64,000 nt of DNA from Acinetobacter piscicola (lineage in GTDB: Bacteria; Pseudomonadota; Gammaproteobacteria; Pseudomonadales; Moraxellaceae): the NCBI RefSeq assembly GCF_002233755.1, contig NZ_NIFO01000004.1:1-64000 (forward strand), given 5' to 3'. Under the pieces are notes generated by a model. The model saw only the letters and a program-made list of their open reading frames with translations. It had not been told where the DNA came from and ran no database searches. Both the position numbers and the translations under genes were made by a program. Shown piece after piece: positions 37,284 to 47,531 of the stretch. How positions within the stretch are numbered: the first letter of the stretch is position 1; each line of letters starts with the position of its first letter.

Positions 37284-38384
37284 TTGATTATTCGACGTTA
37301 TCTCGTCAAGCAAGTGGTTTCGACTTCTTTGGTGGTCGTTGCACTATTAACACTCATTATGATGGGTGGACGTTTGATCAAGTATTTTGGCGTGGCAGCG
37401 CAAGGTCGTTTAGATGCCAGCATCCTGTTTAGTATTATTGGCTATCGCTTACCTGAATTTTTAACATTAATTCTTCCTTTAGGTTTCTTTATTGGGCTGA
37501 TGCTGGTTTTTGGTCGTTTATATGTCGACCATGAAATGGCTGTGTTCAATAGCAGTGGTTTGAGTCGTATCCAATTGGCTCGTTTGCTCATTCCGCTGAC
37601 CGTGATTTATTTATTTGTACAAACGATTTTAATGGTGTGGTTGTCCCCTTGGGGACTGCGTCAGTATGAGCAACTGGTGTCAACGCAAGCAGTTCGAACT
37701 GGATTTGATTTGGTTCGACCCAAAGAGTTTATTTCCTCAGGGGCTTATACCATCTATGCTGGTTCGTTATCCGAAGATCGTAAGAATTTAAAAGATATTT
37801 TCTTTTATCAGCGTGCTGAAAAAGAAGGTAAACCTGATGTGATGATTTTGGCAAAAGAAGCCACACGTGTTGAAATGGCCAATGAAACAGCCAGTATTGT
37901 CGATTTAATTCAAGGGCGTCGTTATGAAATTTATCCGGGGACACCAAAATATAGCCAAGCGGAATTTCAATCGTATCGCCTGCGTTTAGAAAGTGATAAA
38001 GAAGCCAAATTTGAAAGTGGTGAAGTCGAAGCCTTACCGATTGGAAAATTACTTGCAGTCAAAAATGACCCAGTGGTTGAGAGTGAGTTGGGGTGGCGTA
38101 TTTTCGTGCCATTTTCAATGATTGTTGCACTCATGCTTGCAACAGCATTGTGTGAGGTGAGCCCTCGACAAGGTCGTTATTTAAAACTGTTTCCAGCCTT
38201 ATTGATTTTTGCCAGTTTAATTGTGGCATTGATGGCAATTAAAACTCGAATTAGTAAAGCTGAGGTTGGGATTTGGGCTTATCCTGCGGTGCTTTTGGTA
38301 TATGCCATTGCGGCGGCTTTATTCTCTAGAAAACAGAAATTAGCACCTAAGATTAAAAAGCAGATTCAACGAGTGAGGTCATAA
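37284..38384 (+). CDS. lptF: LPS export permease LptF
   Basis: Inner-membrane subunit of the LptB2FG ABC transporter that lifts lipopolysaccharide or lipooligosaccharide out of the inner membrane. The 366 residues hold three helices, a periplasmic beta-jellyroll domain (about 130-260) and three more helices. A TTG start follows GGAAGA. Its stop overlaps the lptG start by one base (TAATG). The divergent lptFG/pepA-holC layout is classic for gammaproteobacteria. The partner genes lptB/lptA lie elsewhere. Confidence 0.97.
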   Translation: MIIRRYLVKQVVSTSLVVVALLTLIMMGGRLIKYFGVAAQGRLDASILFSIIGYRLPEFLTLILPLGFFIGLMLVFGRLYVDHEMAVFNSSGLSRIQLARLLIPLTVIYLFVQTILMVWLSPWGLRQYEQLVSTQAVRTGFDLVRPKEFISSGAYTIYAGSLSEDRKNLKDIFFYQRAEKEGKPDVMILAKEATRVEMANETASIVDLIQGRRYEIYPGTPKYSQAEFQSYRLRLESDKEAKFESGEVEALPIGKLLAVKNDPVVESELGWRIFVPFSMIVALMLATALCEVSPRQGRYLKLFPALLIFASLIVALMAIKTRISKAEVGIWAYPAVLLVYAIAAALFSRKQKLAPKIKKQIQRVRS

Positions 38385-39454
38385 TGTTAGCACGTAGAAT
38401 TGTCGCCAAGCATGTGACTAAAACCACAGCACTCGCAATGTTGGGTGCAACAGCTGTGCTATCGGTATTACAAATCCTATTTACTTATTTAGGTGAGTTG
38501 GGTGATTTAAAAGAAGGTTATACCGCTTGGAATGCTTTGCAATATGTGTTTTGGGGCGCACCACGCTACTTGTATGAAATTCTCCCGATCTCTGCATTGA
38601 TTGGTGCAGTACTGGGTTTAGGTTCAATGGCTTCTAATAGTGAACTCATCGTGATGCGTGCGTCAGGGATTAGTTTATGGCGGATTGTAGGTTGGGTAAT
38701 GCGTTCAGCCATGCTTTTGGTTGTTTTGTCTTTTGTACTAAGTGAATTTGTTGTTCCTTATACCAATGAACATGCAAAAAGCATTAAAAGTCATCGTAGT
38801 GTTGCTGCTTTAGGTGAAGTAAAAGGGTATTGGACACGTGAAGGACAACGTTTTATTTACATTGACTATGCCAATTCACAAGGGACTTTAAAACAAGTTC
38901 AAGTGATTGATTTCGATGATAACTATCGGATGAAGTCTTTATTAAATTCTGAACAAGGTAAGTTTGTTCATGATGGACAATGGAATTTACAGAACAGTAC
39001 TCAAGTGAACTTACTTGTAAATGGTCAAGCTCAAGCTGCAAAAACCAATCAACAAGATTTAGCACTGGCTTTACAACCGAAGTATGTACATATGGTAACG
39101 ATTGATCCTGAAGACTTGGCACCGAGCCAATTGGTGAGTTTCATGAAATATATGAATGAATATAGCCAAGTTCCAAAAACCTATTTACTGGCTTTTTGGA
39201 AAAATGTCGGATCACCATTTGCGTTATTGGCTTTAGTTTTGATTGCTTGTTCATTTATTTTTGGACCATTACGCCAACAATCTATGGGTTTCCGTTTGGT
39301 CATTGCACTGTTTGTTGGTCTTGGTTTTTATTATTTACAAGATTTCTTGGGTTATGCGAGTTTGGTTTATGCATCATCACCTGTATGGTTCGTATTTTTA
39401 CCGATTGTACTCATGTTTGGCGCAGGAAGTTATTTGCTCTACAGAGCGCGCTAA
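38384..39454 (+). CDS. lptG: LPS export permease LptG
   Basis: Second permease subunit of LptB2FG, 356 residues with the same six-helix layout plus a periplasmic domain. Motifs such as LYEILPISALIGAVLGLGSMASNSELIVMRASG fit LptG rather than LptF. Its start overlaps the lptF stop by one base, so the two are translationally coupled. After the gene there is a short spacer of about 125 bases before gpmI with no clear terminator. Confidence 0.97.
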   Translation: MLARRIVAKHVTKTTALAMLGATAVLSVLQILFTYLGELGDLKEGYTAWNALQYVFWGAPRYLYEILPISALIGAVLGLGSMASNSELIVMRASGISLWRIVGWVMRSAMLLVVLSFVLSEFVVPYTNEHAKSIKSHRSVAALGEVKGYWTREGQRFIYIDYANSQGTLKQVQVIDFDDNYRMKSLLNSEQGKFVHDGQWNLQNSTQVNLLVNGQAQAAKTNQQDLALALQPKYVHMVTIDPEDLAPSQLVSFMKYMNEYSQVPKTYLLAFWKNVGSPFALLALVLIACSFIFGPLRQQSMGFRLVIALFVGLGFYYLQDFLGYASLVYASSPVWFVFLPIVLMFGAGSYLLYRAR

Positions 39455-39579
39455 TCCATGAGATAAATCAGAAATTCAGATCATCAACATCAATGTTTGT
39501 CATGGTCTGAGCATAGAGTCTGCCGTAAAAAAACGGTAAGATAGCACGATTAATTTGTAAACAGAAAAGAGTGTAAATC

Positions 39580-41127
39580 ATGACGGATGCAACTGCTGGC
39601 AAAATCCCTCACGTTCTAGTGATTATGGATGGTGTGGGTCATCGTGAAGCGGTCGAAGATAATGCGTTTTTAGCAGCAAAAACGCCAAATCTAACCATGA
39701 TGCAAGAAAAGCATCCGCATAGTTTAATTTCTGGTTCAGGTGAAGATGTTGGTTTACCCGATGGACAAATGGGGAATTCAGAAGTTGGCCACATGAATTT
39801 AGGTGCAGGCCGTGTGCTTTATCAAGATTTTACGCGTATTACCAAAGACATTCGTACGGGTGATTTTTTTGAACATGAAGTTCTGATTGATGCTGTAGAA
39901 AAAGCCAAAGCTGCCAATGGTGCAGTACATATCATGGGGCTATTGTCTGAAGGTGGTGTGCATTCGCATCAAGATCATATCGTTGCAATGTGTGAGCTTG
40001 CCCTAAAACGTGGTGCGAAAGTGTATTTACATGCTTTCCTTGATGGACGTGATACACCACCTCGCAGTGCTCAACCATCATTACAAAAATTAGATGCAGT
40101 TTTTGCACAATACCCAAATCAAGGTCGTATTGTCACGATGATTGGTCGTTATTTTGCCATGGATCGTGACAATCGTTGGGATCGTGTAGAGCAAGCTTAT
40201 CGTTTGATGACCGAAGGTGAAGCTTTCCGTGTGGTTGATTCAGCGATTGAAGGTTTAGAACAAGCGTATGCAGCCAATGAAAACGATGAGTTTGTAAAAG
40301 CAACTCGAATTGGTGAGATTACCAAAATTTCTGATGGTGACAGTATTGTGTTTATGAATTTCCGTGCCGATCGTGCTCGTGAAATTACCAAAGCTTTTGT
40401 TGAAAAAGATTTTGCAGGTTTTGAACGTAAAGTTGTGCCAAATTTATCTAAATTTGTCATGTTGACGCGTTATCAAGCCACAATCGATGCACCTGTGGCA
40501 TATATGCCAGAAGGATTGAAAAACTCAATTGGTGAATATTTATCATCATTGGGCAAGACTCAACTTCGTATTGCAGAAACAGAAAAGTATGCACATGTGA
40601 CTTTCTTCTTTAGTGGTGGTCGTGAAGATGAATATCCAGGCGAAAAGCGTATTTTGATCCCATCACCTAAAGTTGCAACTTATGACCTACAGCCTGAAAT
40701 GAGTGCGCCTGAAGTGACGGACAAACTTGTTGATGCGGTTAATTCAGGTGAATATGACTTATTGGTGGTGAACTATGCCAATGGTGATATGGTTGGACAC
40801 ACAGGTGTATTTGATGCGGCTGTGAAAGCTGTTGAGGCTGTAGATCTAAGCTTAGGCCGTCTATATGAAGCTGTGATGGCAAAACATGGGCATATGTTGA
40901 TTACAGCAGATCATGGTAATGTTGAGCAAATGCAGGATTATGTGAGTGGTCAGGTACATACTCAACATACAACGGAACTCGTACCTTTCATCTATGTGGG
41001 ACCAAGCTCAGCGACCATTGCAGAAGGTGGCGTTTTAGCGGATGTTGCACCAACAATTCTGAGTTTGATGAAGCTTCCAGTACCATCGGAAATGCAGGGG
41101 CGTAATCTAATTACGTTGAACCCATAA
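39580..41127 (+). CDS. gpmI: 2,3-bisphosphoglycerate-independent phosphoglycerate mutase
   Basis: Manganese-dependent interconversion of 3- and 2-phosphoglycerate in glycolysis and gluconeogenesis. The 515 residues show the metal motif MDGVGHR near the start, the phosphorylated serine in [14 protein letters not shown] (Ser67), and the C-terminal metal site [10 protein letters not shown] with HTQHTTE following. It is the first of a gpmI-ctpA pair, spaced 30 bases apart and probably cotranscribed. Confidence 0.98.
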   Translation: MTDATAGKIPHVLVIMDGVGHREAVEDNAFLAAKTPNLTMMQEKHPHSLISGSGEDVGLPDGQMGNSEVGHMNLGAGRVLYQDFTRITKDIRTGDFFEHEVLIDAVEKAKAANGAVHIMGLLSEGGVHSHQDHIVAMCELALKRGAKVYLHAFLDGRDTPPRSAQPSLQKLDAVFAQYPNQGRIVTMIGRYFAMDRDNRWDRVEQAYRLMTEGEAFRVVDSAIEGLEQAYAANENDEFVKATRIGEITKISDGDSIVFMNFRADRAREITKAFVEKDFAGFERKVVPNLSKFVMLTRYQATIDAPVAYMPEGLKNSIGEYLSSLGKTQLRIAETEKYAHVTFFFSGGREDEYPGEKRILIPSPKVATYDLQPEMSAPEVTDKLVDAVNSGEYDLLVVNYANGDMVGHTGVFDAAVKAVEAVDLSLGRLYEAVMAKHGHMLITADHGNVEQMQDYVSGQVHTQHTTELVPFIYVGPSSATIAEGGVLADVAPTILSLMKLPVPSEMQGRNLITLNP

Positions 41128-41157
41128 GATAACAATACATAAAATACAGGTGTGTGA

Positions 41158-42330
41158 ATGGCTCAAGCTTGGAAATATATTGCTGTTTTAACAGGATTAC
41201 TGACCAGTGGAAGCCATTCTATATGGGCAGCTGAACATACTGCCCCACTTGATTTTGATGGAGAAATTGAACAGGCGGTTACAGAAGTCCCTATTGAATC
41301 GATAGAACAATTTGTCCAAATTTACGGAATTGTTAAAGATAACTATGTGGAAGAAAAACCAGATGATGTTTTGTTCTTACAAGCAACTAAGGGTTTAGTC
41401 AGTGGTTTAGACCGTTATTCACGTTACTTAACTGCTGAAGAATACAAACAACTGATGCAATACACAGAAAGTGATCTTGCGACAGCAGATTTTGAGTTGG
41501 TCTTAGATAATCATAGTCATCAATGGAAAATTAAAAATTTACATGAAAATTCAGATTCAACAAAGTTGGGTCTTAAAGATGGGTTTAGTGTTTTTAAAAT
41601 TGAAAATCAAGAACTTAAAAATTTAAATGCAGAACAAGTCGATGATTTATTGCATGGATCGATTGGTTCGGCCTTTCAATTACAGCTGAATGAAAAAAGT
41701 CCGATATTAACGATTGTGAGAAATCGGAAATTAGATGTCGCTGATATTGAAGCGATGATGTTGCACAATCAAGTTTTAGTCTTGAAAGTGAAAGTGTTCC
41801 AACAAGATACTGCCAATGAAATTAAACGTTTAATTGAAGAATATAGTTCCCAAAAAGTGAAAGCTGTTTTATTGGATTTGCGTAATAATCCAGGAGGATT
41901 ATTATCTGCTGCGGTTGAAACTGCTGATTTATTTTTAAATCAAGGTACGATTGTTTCAACCAAAAGCCGTTCGGAAGGTAATCAACAATTCCAAGCTTTG
42001 CCGGGGAATGAATTTCCAAATATCAAATTGGGTATTTTGATCAATGGTCGTTCGGCATCTGCGGCTGAAGTCTTTACTGCAGCGATGAAAGAACACCAAC
42101 GAGCTTGGGTCATTGGTGAAAAAAGTTATGGTAAAGGCGTGGTGCAGAAATTATTCCCATTACCCAATGGTGCAGCATTACAAATGACGGTTTCACATTA
42201 CTTCACACCCAATGGAAATATGATTGATGGGCAAGGCATACGTCCAGATTTGGAACTGCCATGGACGATCGATTTAAAAGAAGAAAGTTATTTAAATAAT
42301 GTTTCTGATCAATTGCTTAAACATCGTTAA
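41158..42330 (+). CDS. S41 family C-terminal processing protease
   Basis: Periplasmic serine protease of the CtpA group, 390 residues. A signal peptide ends near SIWAAEH, then a short helical domain, a degenerate PDZ-like segment (about 115-190), and the S41 catalytic region with the nucleophile in NGRSASAAEVF and the general-base lysine in GEKSYGKGVVQ. The catalytic Ser-Lys pair is present. Ctp proteases trim cell wall hydrolases and membrane proteins. The gpmI-ctpA pairing is frequent in proteobacteria. It ends at a bidirectional terminator shared with pilR. Confidence 0.9.
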   Translation: MAQAWKYIAVLTGLLTSGSHSIWAAEHTAPLDFDGEIEQAVTEVPIESIEQFVQIYGIVKDNYVEEKPDDVLFLQATKGLVSGLDRYSRYLTAEEYKQLMQYTESDLATADFELVLDNHSHQWKIKNLHENSDSTKLGLKDGFSVFKIENQELKNLNAEQVDDLLHGSIGSAFQLQLNEKSPILTIVRNRKLDVADIEAMMLHNQVLVLKVKVFQQDTANEIKRLIEEYSSQKVKAVLLDLRNNPGGLLSAAVETADLFLNQGTIVSTKSRSEGNQQFQALPGNEFPNIKLGILINGRSASAAEVFTAAMKEHQRAWVIGEKSYGKGVVQKLFPLPNGAALQMTVSHYFTPNGNMIDGQGIRPDLELPWTIDLKEESYLNNVSDQLLKHR

Positions 42331-42367
42331 TATTTGATTTATTACACTGAAGAATAGATCAAGTAAT

Positions 42368-42398
42368 AAAAAAGCTGAGAATAACTCTCAGCTTTTTT
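42368..42398 (+). terminator. Bidirectional terminator between ctpA-type gene and pilR
   Basis: AAAAAAGCTGAGA / TCTCAGCTTTTTT, a 13-bp stem with five-base loop. It lies between convergent genes and has A and T runs on both sides. Confidence 0.93.
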
Positions 42399-42404
42399 AG
42401 TTTT

Positions 42405-42431
42405 TAAAATGATCAAAAAACGATCATTTTA
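42405..42431. other. Second hairpin covering the pilR stop codon
   Basis: TAAAATGATC / GATCATTTTA, a perfect 10-bp stem with a seven-base loop, directly after the main terminator. Its distal arm includes the pilR stop codon at 42429-42431. It may reinforce termination or protect the pilR mRNA end. Confidence 0.6.
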
Positions 42432-43841
42432 ATCATCATCTGTATCTAAACCAAATTTTTTCAAACGATAGCGTAGAGAACGGAAAGTCATTCCCAGTTT
42501 TTTTGCCGCTAAAGTTCGATTCCAATGCGTTTGATTCAATGCAGAAAGTAGCACTTCTTTTTCTACTTTTTCCAAATATTCCTCTAAACCTTCTTCAGGA
42601 ATCTTTTGAGCTTTCGATGAAGTTTCAGTTTGAGTGGTTGTTTTTATATCCGCTTCAACTGGTTCACTGTAATTGATTCCGCGAATAGGTGCAGGTTGTA
42701 GGTGCTGAATATCCAATTGATCTTCATCACTCATGGTAATGGCTTTTTCAATGATATTGCGCAGTTCACGAACATTACCAGAGTAGTGTTGTCCCAATAA
42801 AAATGCTTTTGCTGCTTCTGTAAGCTGTTTGGTTGGAATTTGCCACTCCGCACAGATCACTTGAATAAAATGAGCAGCTAAAATCAAAATATCTTGATCA
42901 CGTTCACGTAAAGGAGGCAGTACGACATCCATCACATGGATCCTAAAAAATAGGTCGTGACGGAATTTACCTTGCTCTACTAACATTTCAATATCTTGAT
43001 GACTAGCACTGATAATACGAAAATCGACTTCGATTTCTGTATCACTACCCAAAGGACGAATTTTCTTTTCTTGTACGGCACGCAAGAGTTTAGCTTGCAT
43101 TGCCAATGAAAGCTCTGCAATTTCATCTAAGAATAAAGTACCGCCATTTGCAGCTTGGATCAGACCTTGTTTGTCTTGTGTAGCACCAGAAAAACAGCCT
43201 TTTTTATGTCCAAAAAGCTCACTTTCCATCAAGTCTTCTGAAATCGCACCACAGTTAATGGCAATAAAAGGGCTATCACTGCGATTGCTTAACTTATGAA
43301 TCAAGTTGGCAACAACTTCTTTACCTGTACCTGATTCACCTGTAATAAATACAGGCGCTTGCGAACGTGCAATCTTTTTAATGGATTCTCTCAGGCTACG
43401 AATGACTTGAGAGTTACCGATGAGCATAGATTGCTCAATTGGAATTTCTGCAACATCGACATCCAATTGAGGCACATGCAACGCTTTTTGTAAGAGCTGT
43501 TGTAAGTGTAATTGGTTAATCGGCTTGCTGACGAAATCAAAAGCGCCTGCTTTTAGAGAAGCAATTGCGATTTCCATGTTGCCATAAGCTGTTAAAACAG
43601 CAATAGGTGTTTTAGGATAATGCTGAGACACATGTTTAACCAGCTCTAAACCACTTCCATCAGGCAGGTTGAGATCTGTAATACAAGCATCATATTTGTA
43701 TTCGCTAAAAAAATATTTGGCTTGCTGTAAATGATGAGCCATATGGGTTTTGATGCCCATTCGAGAAAGGCTCATTTGCATGAGCATACATAAATCTTGC
43801 TCATCATCGACAAGTAAGACCAATGGTTGTCGTGTAGTCAT
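42429..43841 (-). CDS. pilR: Type IV pilus sigma-54 response regulator PilR
   Basis: NtrC-type activator of 470 residues. It has a receiver domain with phosphorylation site Asp56 (TDLNLPDGSG), an AAA+ domain with Walker A GESGTGKEVV and Walker B LFLDEIAEL, and a Fis-type helix-turn-helix WNRTLAAKKLGMTFRSLRYR. The sigma-54 contact loop, usually GAFTGA or GSFTGA, reads GCFSGA, keeping a hydroxyl residue. Phosphorylated PilR normally turns on pilA with sigma-54. It lies 17 bases downstream of pilS and is cotranscribed. The regulon is inferred from homology. Confidence 0.93.
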   Translation of the reverse strand: MTTRQPLVLLVDDEQDLCMLMQMSLSRMGIKTHMAHHLQQAKYFFSEYKYDACITDLNLPDGSGLELVKHVSQHYPKTPIAVLTAYGNMEIAIASLKAGAFDFVSKPINQLHLQQLLQKALHVPQLDVDVAEIPIEQSMLIGNSQVIRSLRESIKKIARSQAPVFITGESGTGKEVVANLIHKLSNRSDSPFIAINCGAISEDLMESELFGHKKGCFSGATQDKQGLIQAANGGTLFLDEIAELSLAMQAKLLRAVQEKKIRPLGSDTEIEVDFRIISASHQDIEMLVEQGKFRHDLFFRIHVMDVVLPPLRERDQDILILAAHFIQVICAEWQIPTKQLTEAAKAFLLGQHYSGNVRELRNIIEKAITMSDEDQLDIQHLQPAPIRGINYSEPVEADIKTTTQTETSSKAQKIPEEGLEEYLEKVEKEVLLSALNQTHWNRTLAAKKLGMTFRSLRYRLKKFGLDTDDD

Positions 43842-43858
43842 ATCCCCAAAAACCTAGT

Positions 43859-45427
43859 TTATTCCGTGAGTGGGCATTCGATTCGAAAACATGCCCCTTG
43901 TTGTTTTTGCTCTACGTAAATTAATTTCGCTTGATTCGCTTCACATATACTTTGTGACAGGTACAATCCTAAACCAGTTCCGTTGATTTCGGTACTAAAA
44001 AATGGTTGAAATAATTGAGAGAGGTCTTGTTTTGACACCCCTTTCCCGTAATCAATCACATCTATACATAGGTGATGTTCGTTTTTAAATGCTTTTAGTG
44101 AAATATAATCTGCCAATTCATCATTATGACGCAGTGCATTACGAATTAGATTGATGAGTACTTGTCTGAGTTGTAAGTCATCAAAATAGATCGAAAGATG
44201 AGCTTGTAAATCGAGTTGAATATTTTGGCGAACATCTTGTAAATCACTCACAAGCAAATCATTCAAGAAGTCTTGTAGAAGCATTTTGGTTGCTGTCGTT
44301 TTTCTATTTTTTGCCATATCTAAAGTATCTTTAATGATACTGTTAATACGAACCGCTTGTTTTGAAATCATTTGATGAAGAATCGTTTGCTGTTGCTCAT
44401 TACTTCCCATAATTAAATCATTGGCTTGTACAATGGCTGCAAGCGGGTTTCTAATTTCATGGGCAATACTGGCAGATAATTGCCCTAAGGCTGCAAGTTT
44501 TAATTGCTGAACCTTTTGATTGATTTTCTGAGCATCCTCTAAAACCAAAAGCGTCAGTGCTTGTTGCGGAACAATCAGTTTTTGTACACGGATATCAACG
44601 GTATAAGCAGATTTATGTGATTCAAATTGAAAGCGTTCATTATCTTTGATTAAGGTATTCTCTAATATTTCAAATAAGTCAGGTTGAAAATGAGAAAGAA
44701 GATACTGCTCATGTGCATAAAGCGGAGGAATGCCTAAAAGTAAGCAGGCTGCAGGGTTACTGACAATAATTTTATATTGTTCATCAAGAACCAAATAGCC
44801 AACTTCAATTTGTTCTAAAATATAGCGATTAATATTTTGCAGTTTAAATAATTCAATAGATTGGTACGTATTTAATGATTCAAGGAGTTGAAAACGGTTA
44901 ATTGCAACTTGTCCAATGCCATAAACCATAAAAAATAAGAAAGCCAGTAAAGCACTATTACCAATATTATTTAAGTTTGAAAAATCAAAAAAACTTCCAA
45001 AGAATTGCTGATAAATAATAGCAATCACAGCAACCAATGTAACCAATAACGCTTTTCTTTTTGTAAGTAAGAAATTTGCGACAAATACAGTAATAACGAA
45101 CAGGATACTAATGGCTAGGTTTGGGCCATCTAGTGCGAAGGTAAGTAAACTTAGAAAAGGAATATCAATAATAAAGAAGCCAATAAATTGCTTATTGACC
45201 CAATGAGGATAAAACCTAAGCAGCATCATTTGTAAAGCTGCAATGACTGTAAAAGCGGCAACAGAGTAAAAATATAAACTTGGATAAGTATAATGAGAAT
45301 CTTGATTTTCTAAGGTAATCAAAAAGATGATGGTTAGACAGCAAGCAATGACAATTCGATAAACTGAATACAGTGCGCCTAGGCGGTAAATTGTTTGATA
45401 GATAGGAACAGATACCGTAGGCAGCAT
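43859..45427 (-). CDS. pilS: Type IV pilus sensor histidine kinase PilS
   Basis: Membrane sensor kinase of 522 residues. Six hydrophobic segments fill the first 180 residues, followed by a PAS domain (about 200-300), a HisKA domain with the phospho-acceptor histidine in SIAHEIRNPLAAI near residue 322, and an ATPase domain with NLIRNALRHN and GTGLGLYLSQ. This layout matches Pseudomonas PilS. It precedes pilR with 17 bases between them. In Pseudomonas PilS senses pilin in the membrane; the same is inferred here. Confidence 0.93.
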   Translation of the reverse strand: MLPTVSVPIYQTIYRLGALYSVYRIVIACCLTIIFLITLENQDSHYTYPSLYFYSVAAFTVIAALQMMLLRFYPHWVNKQFIGFFIIDIPFLSLLTFALDGPNLAISILFVITVFVANFLLTKRKALLVTLVAVIAIIYQQFFGSFFDFSNLNNIGNSALLAFLFFMVYGIGQVAINRFQLLESLNTYQSIELFKLQNINRYILEQIEVGYLVLDEQYKIIVSNPAACLLLGIPPLYAHEQYLLSHFQPDLFEILENTLIKDNERFQFESHKSAYTVDIRVQKLIVPQQALTLLVLEDAQKINQKVQQLKLAALGQLSASIAHEIRNPLAAIVQANDLIMGSNEQQQTILHQMISKQAVRINSIIKDTLDMAKNRKTTATKMLLQDFLNDLLVSDLQDVRQNIQLDLQAHLSIYFDDLQLRQVLINLIRNALRHNDELADYISLKAFKNEHHLCIDVIDYGKGVSKQDLSQLFQPFFSTEINGTGLGLYLSQSICEANQAKLIYVEQKQQGACFRIECPLTE

Positions 45428-45463
45428 AATGTACTCAAATAAAACTTTATATTTTTAATAGGT

Positions 45464-46099
45464 TTAAGGCTTAATCAAACCATAACGTATAGCCAGATGC
45501 GTCAATTTAACATCACTATCTAGACCTAGTTTTTCAAAAATACGATAGCGGTATGTATTGACAGTTTTCACACTGACAAAAAGTTTATCGGAAATTTCTT
45601 GGGCACTTACACAGTTTACAACCATCATAGCAACTTGCATTTCACGTTCTGAAAGCGCATCAAAAGGAGAGGTTTGTGTATCTGATAAATATGAACTTGC
45701 CAATTGTTCAGCAATATCTGCGCTAAAGTATTTACCGCCTTGCATGACCTTTTTGATTGCTCGAACCATTTCTGTAATTGGAGCACCTTTGGTGATATAA
45801 CCTCTAGCACCTGCTTTAAGTAACAATGATGGATACGGTTCTTCAGCAAGTCCACTGACGGCTAAAACTTTGGTATCGGGTGCTGTTTGTAATAAACGGC
45901 GAGTTGTTTCAACGCCACCAATCCCGGGCATATTGACATCTAATAAAACCACATTAGGGTGCTGCTGTCTGACGATTGTAATGGCTTCTTCACCTGATTC
46001 AGCCTGCCCAACCACTTGAATATCAATCTGATCTTCTAGCATTCTGCAGATGCCTGTTCTTACTAATTCATGGTCATCTACCACTAAGACAGTAATCAC
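45464..46099 (-). CDS. gacA: GacA family response regulator
   Basis: Two-component response regulator of 211 residues: receiver domain with Asp54 (LLDVNMPGIGG) and Lys near GYITKGAP, then a LuxR-type helix-turn-helix (LSEREMQVAMMVVN... SVKTVNTYRYRIFEKL). These are the marks of GacA/UvrY. Partner kinase GacS would be elsewhere. A GTG start follows a strong AGGAGGTG site. In Acinetobacter, GacA controls virulence, pili, biofilm and aromatic catabolism. It sits 36 bases upstream of pilS on the same strand; whether it shares a transcript is not clear. Confidence 0.92.
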   Translation of the reverse strand: MITVLVVDDHELVRTGICRMLEDQIDIQVVGQAESGEEAITIVRQQHPNVVLLDVNMPGIGGVETTRRLLQTAPDTKVLAVSGLAEEPYPSLLLKAGARGYITKGAPITEMVRAIKKVMQGGKYFSADIAEQLASSYLSDTQTSPFDALSEREMQVAMMVVNCVSAQEISDKLFVSVKTVNTYRYRIFEKLGLDSDVKLTHLAIRYGLIKP

Positions 46100-46329
46100 T
46101 TACACCTCCTCACAATTCTTAATATCAATATTTTTGTTACACAACGCAAAAAATACTTGCAATGTCATCACAAAATTAGCAATGCTATTCCTAATATCCG
46201 TAAAATATTTATGCACAATACTGTGATTAAAATATTTGTTTTAATATAGTCACGTTTGAGTGTAAATGTAAGTCATATTTGAGGCAATTAGCAAGTTTGT
46301 GAAAACCTCCCTGAGATGAGTAAATTATC

Positions 46330-47382
46330 GTGAAAAATCCCAAAAATACGTTAATGCATGTATTGAGTTTATCAATACTACTCAGTTTGAGTTCAACTGG
46401 TTTTGCTGACATTGTTATGAATTCACCAGGGACGGCAGGGCAAGCGACTGTTACTTGGTCTTCTTCAGATGCAAGCCAATTGTTGAATGATGACTCTGTA
46501 GAAGATGAGGATGAGCCTTCACCGCAAGGGTCAACAACCTTAACTACAACACTTCGTGCTTCAAATGCTGCACCTACAGGATTGACCAATAAATCTGTAC
46601 AGATTGTTGATACCAATAGTTTTAGCAGTCAGCCTTCAGTCAATGCACGTGCGGCATTGGTTATGGATGCAAAAACAGGCGAAGTACTGTTTAGTAAAAA
46701 TACCAATATGGCGATGCCAATTGCATCTATTACTAAATTGATGACTGCTGTCATTACTGCTGATGCACGTTTGAATATGTCTGAAGACATTACACTACAA
46801 CAAATCGATTTTGCCGGCGCAGGTGGTAAAAACTCAAGTTCAACGTTAAAAGCTGGCGATACCATGAATCGTGCTGAAATGTTACTTGTTGCATTGATGA
46901 AATCTGAAAATCCAGCAGCTGCAGCTTTGGCTCGTACTTATCCAGGTGGTCGTCAAGCATTTATCGCTGCTATGAATGCTAAAGCACGTCAATTGGGAAT
47001 GAATTCTACGCATTATGCTGAATCGACAGGCTTAGACCCACGTAATATATCTTCTGCGCGTGATTTGGGTATTTTAGTTAGCGCTGCGTCTCAATATGGT
47101 TTGATTCGTCAGTTTTCAACCACAGCGCACTATGACTTCAATTTAGGTTATCGTGTTCTAAAATCGAATAATACCAATGCATTGGTTCGCAACGGCGGTT
47201 GGAATATTAATATTTCGAAAACAGGTTATATCAATGAGGCAGGGCGTTGTGTCGTGATGCATACAACGGTCAACAATCGCCCAGCAGTGGTCGTATTATT
47301 AGGAGCGAGCTCATCTCAAGCACGTACCAATGATGCAACTAATTTATTGAATTGGGTGAGTAATTTACCAAAACGTATTTAA
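46330..47382 (+). CDS. pbpG: D-alanyl-D-alanine endopeptidase PBP7/8
   Basis: Low-molecular-weight penicillin-binding protein of 350 residues that cuts peptide cross-links in the periplasm. A signal peptide (ending near TGFADIV) is followed by an acidic, Ser/Thr-rich linker of about 75 residues, then the S11 peptidase domain with SITK (Ser133, Lys136), SEN in KSENPAAAA, and KTG in ISKTGYI. All three catalytic motifs are intact. The GTG start gives a proper signal peptide. In A. baumannii this gene is a virulence factor. It is divergent from gacA and ends at a terminator. Confidence 0.95.
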   Translation: MKNPKNTLMHVLSLSILLSLSSTGFADIVMNSPGTAGQATVTWSSSDASQLLNDDSVEDEDEPSPQGSTTLTTTLRASNAAPTGLTNKSVQIVDTNSFSSQPSVNARAALVMDAKTGEVLFSKNTNMAMPIASITKLMTAVITADARLNMSEDITLQQIDFAGAGGKNSSSTLKAGDTMNRAEMLLVALMKSENPAAAALARTYPGGRQAFIAAMNAKARQLGMNSTHYAESTGLDPRNISSARDLGILVSAASQYGLIRQFSTTAHYDFNLGYRVLKSNNTNALVRNGGWNINISKTGYINEAGRCVVMHTTVNNRPAVVVLLGASSSQARTNDATNLLNWVSNLPKRI

Positions 47383-47394
47383 TATTTTTGTTAT

Positions 47395-47426
47395 AAAAAA
47401 GCTCTTCTTTATGAAGAGCTTTTTTA
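47395..47426 (+). terminator. Rho-independent terminator of pbpG
   Basis: AAAAAAGCTCTTC / GAAGAGCTTTTTT, a 13-bp stem with five-base loop and a T run. Confidence 0.95.
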
Positions 47427-47531
47427 TGCCTAAATTGAAGCAACAACTTTCTTAATATCAATAAATTATATTCGTTTTTTTATTAAAATAAGTTAATGTT
47501 AGATCACAACAAGAAATGATGACATGACAAT

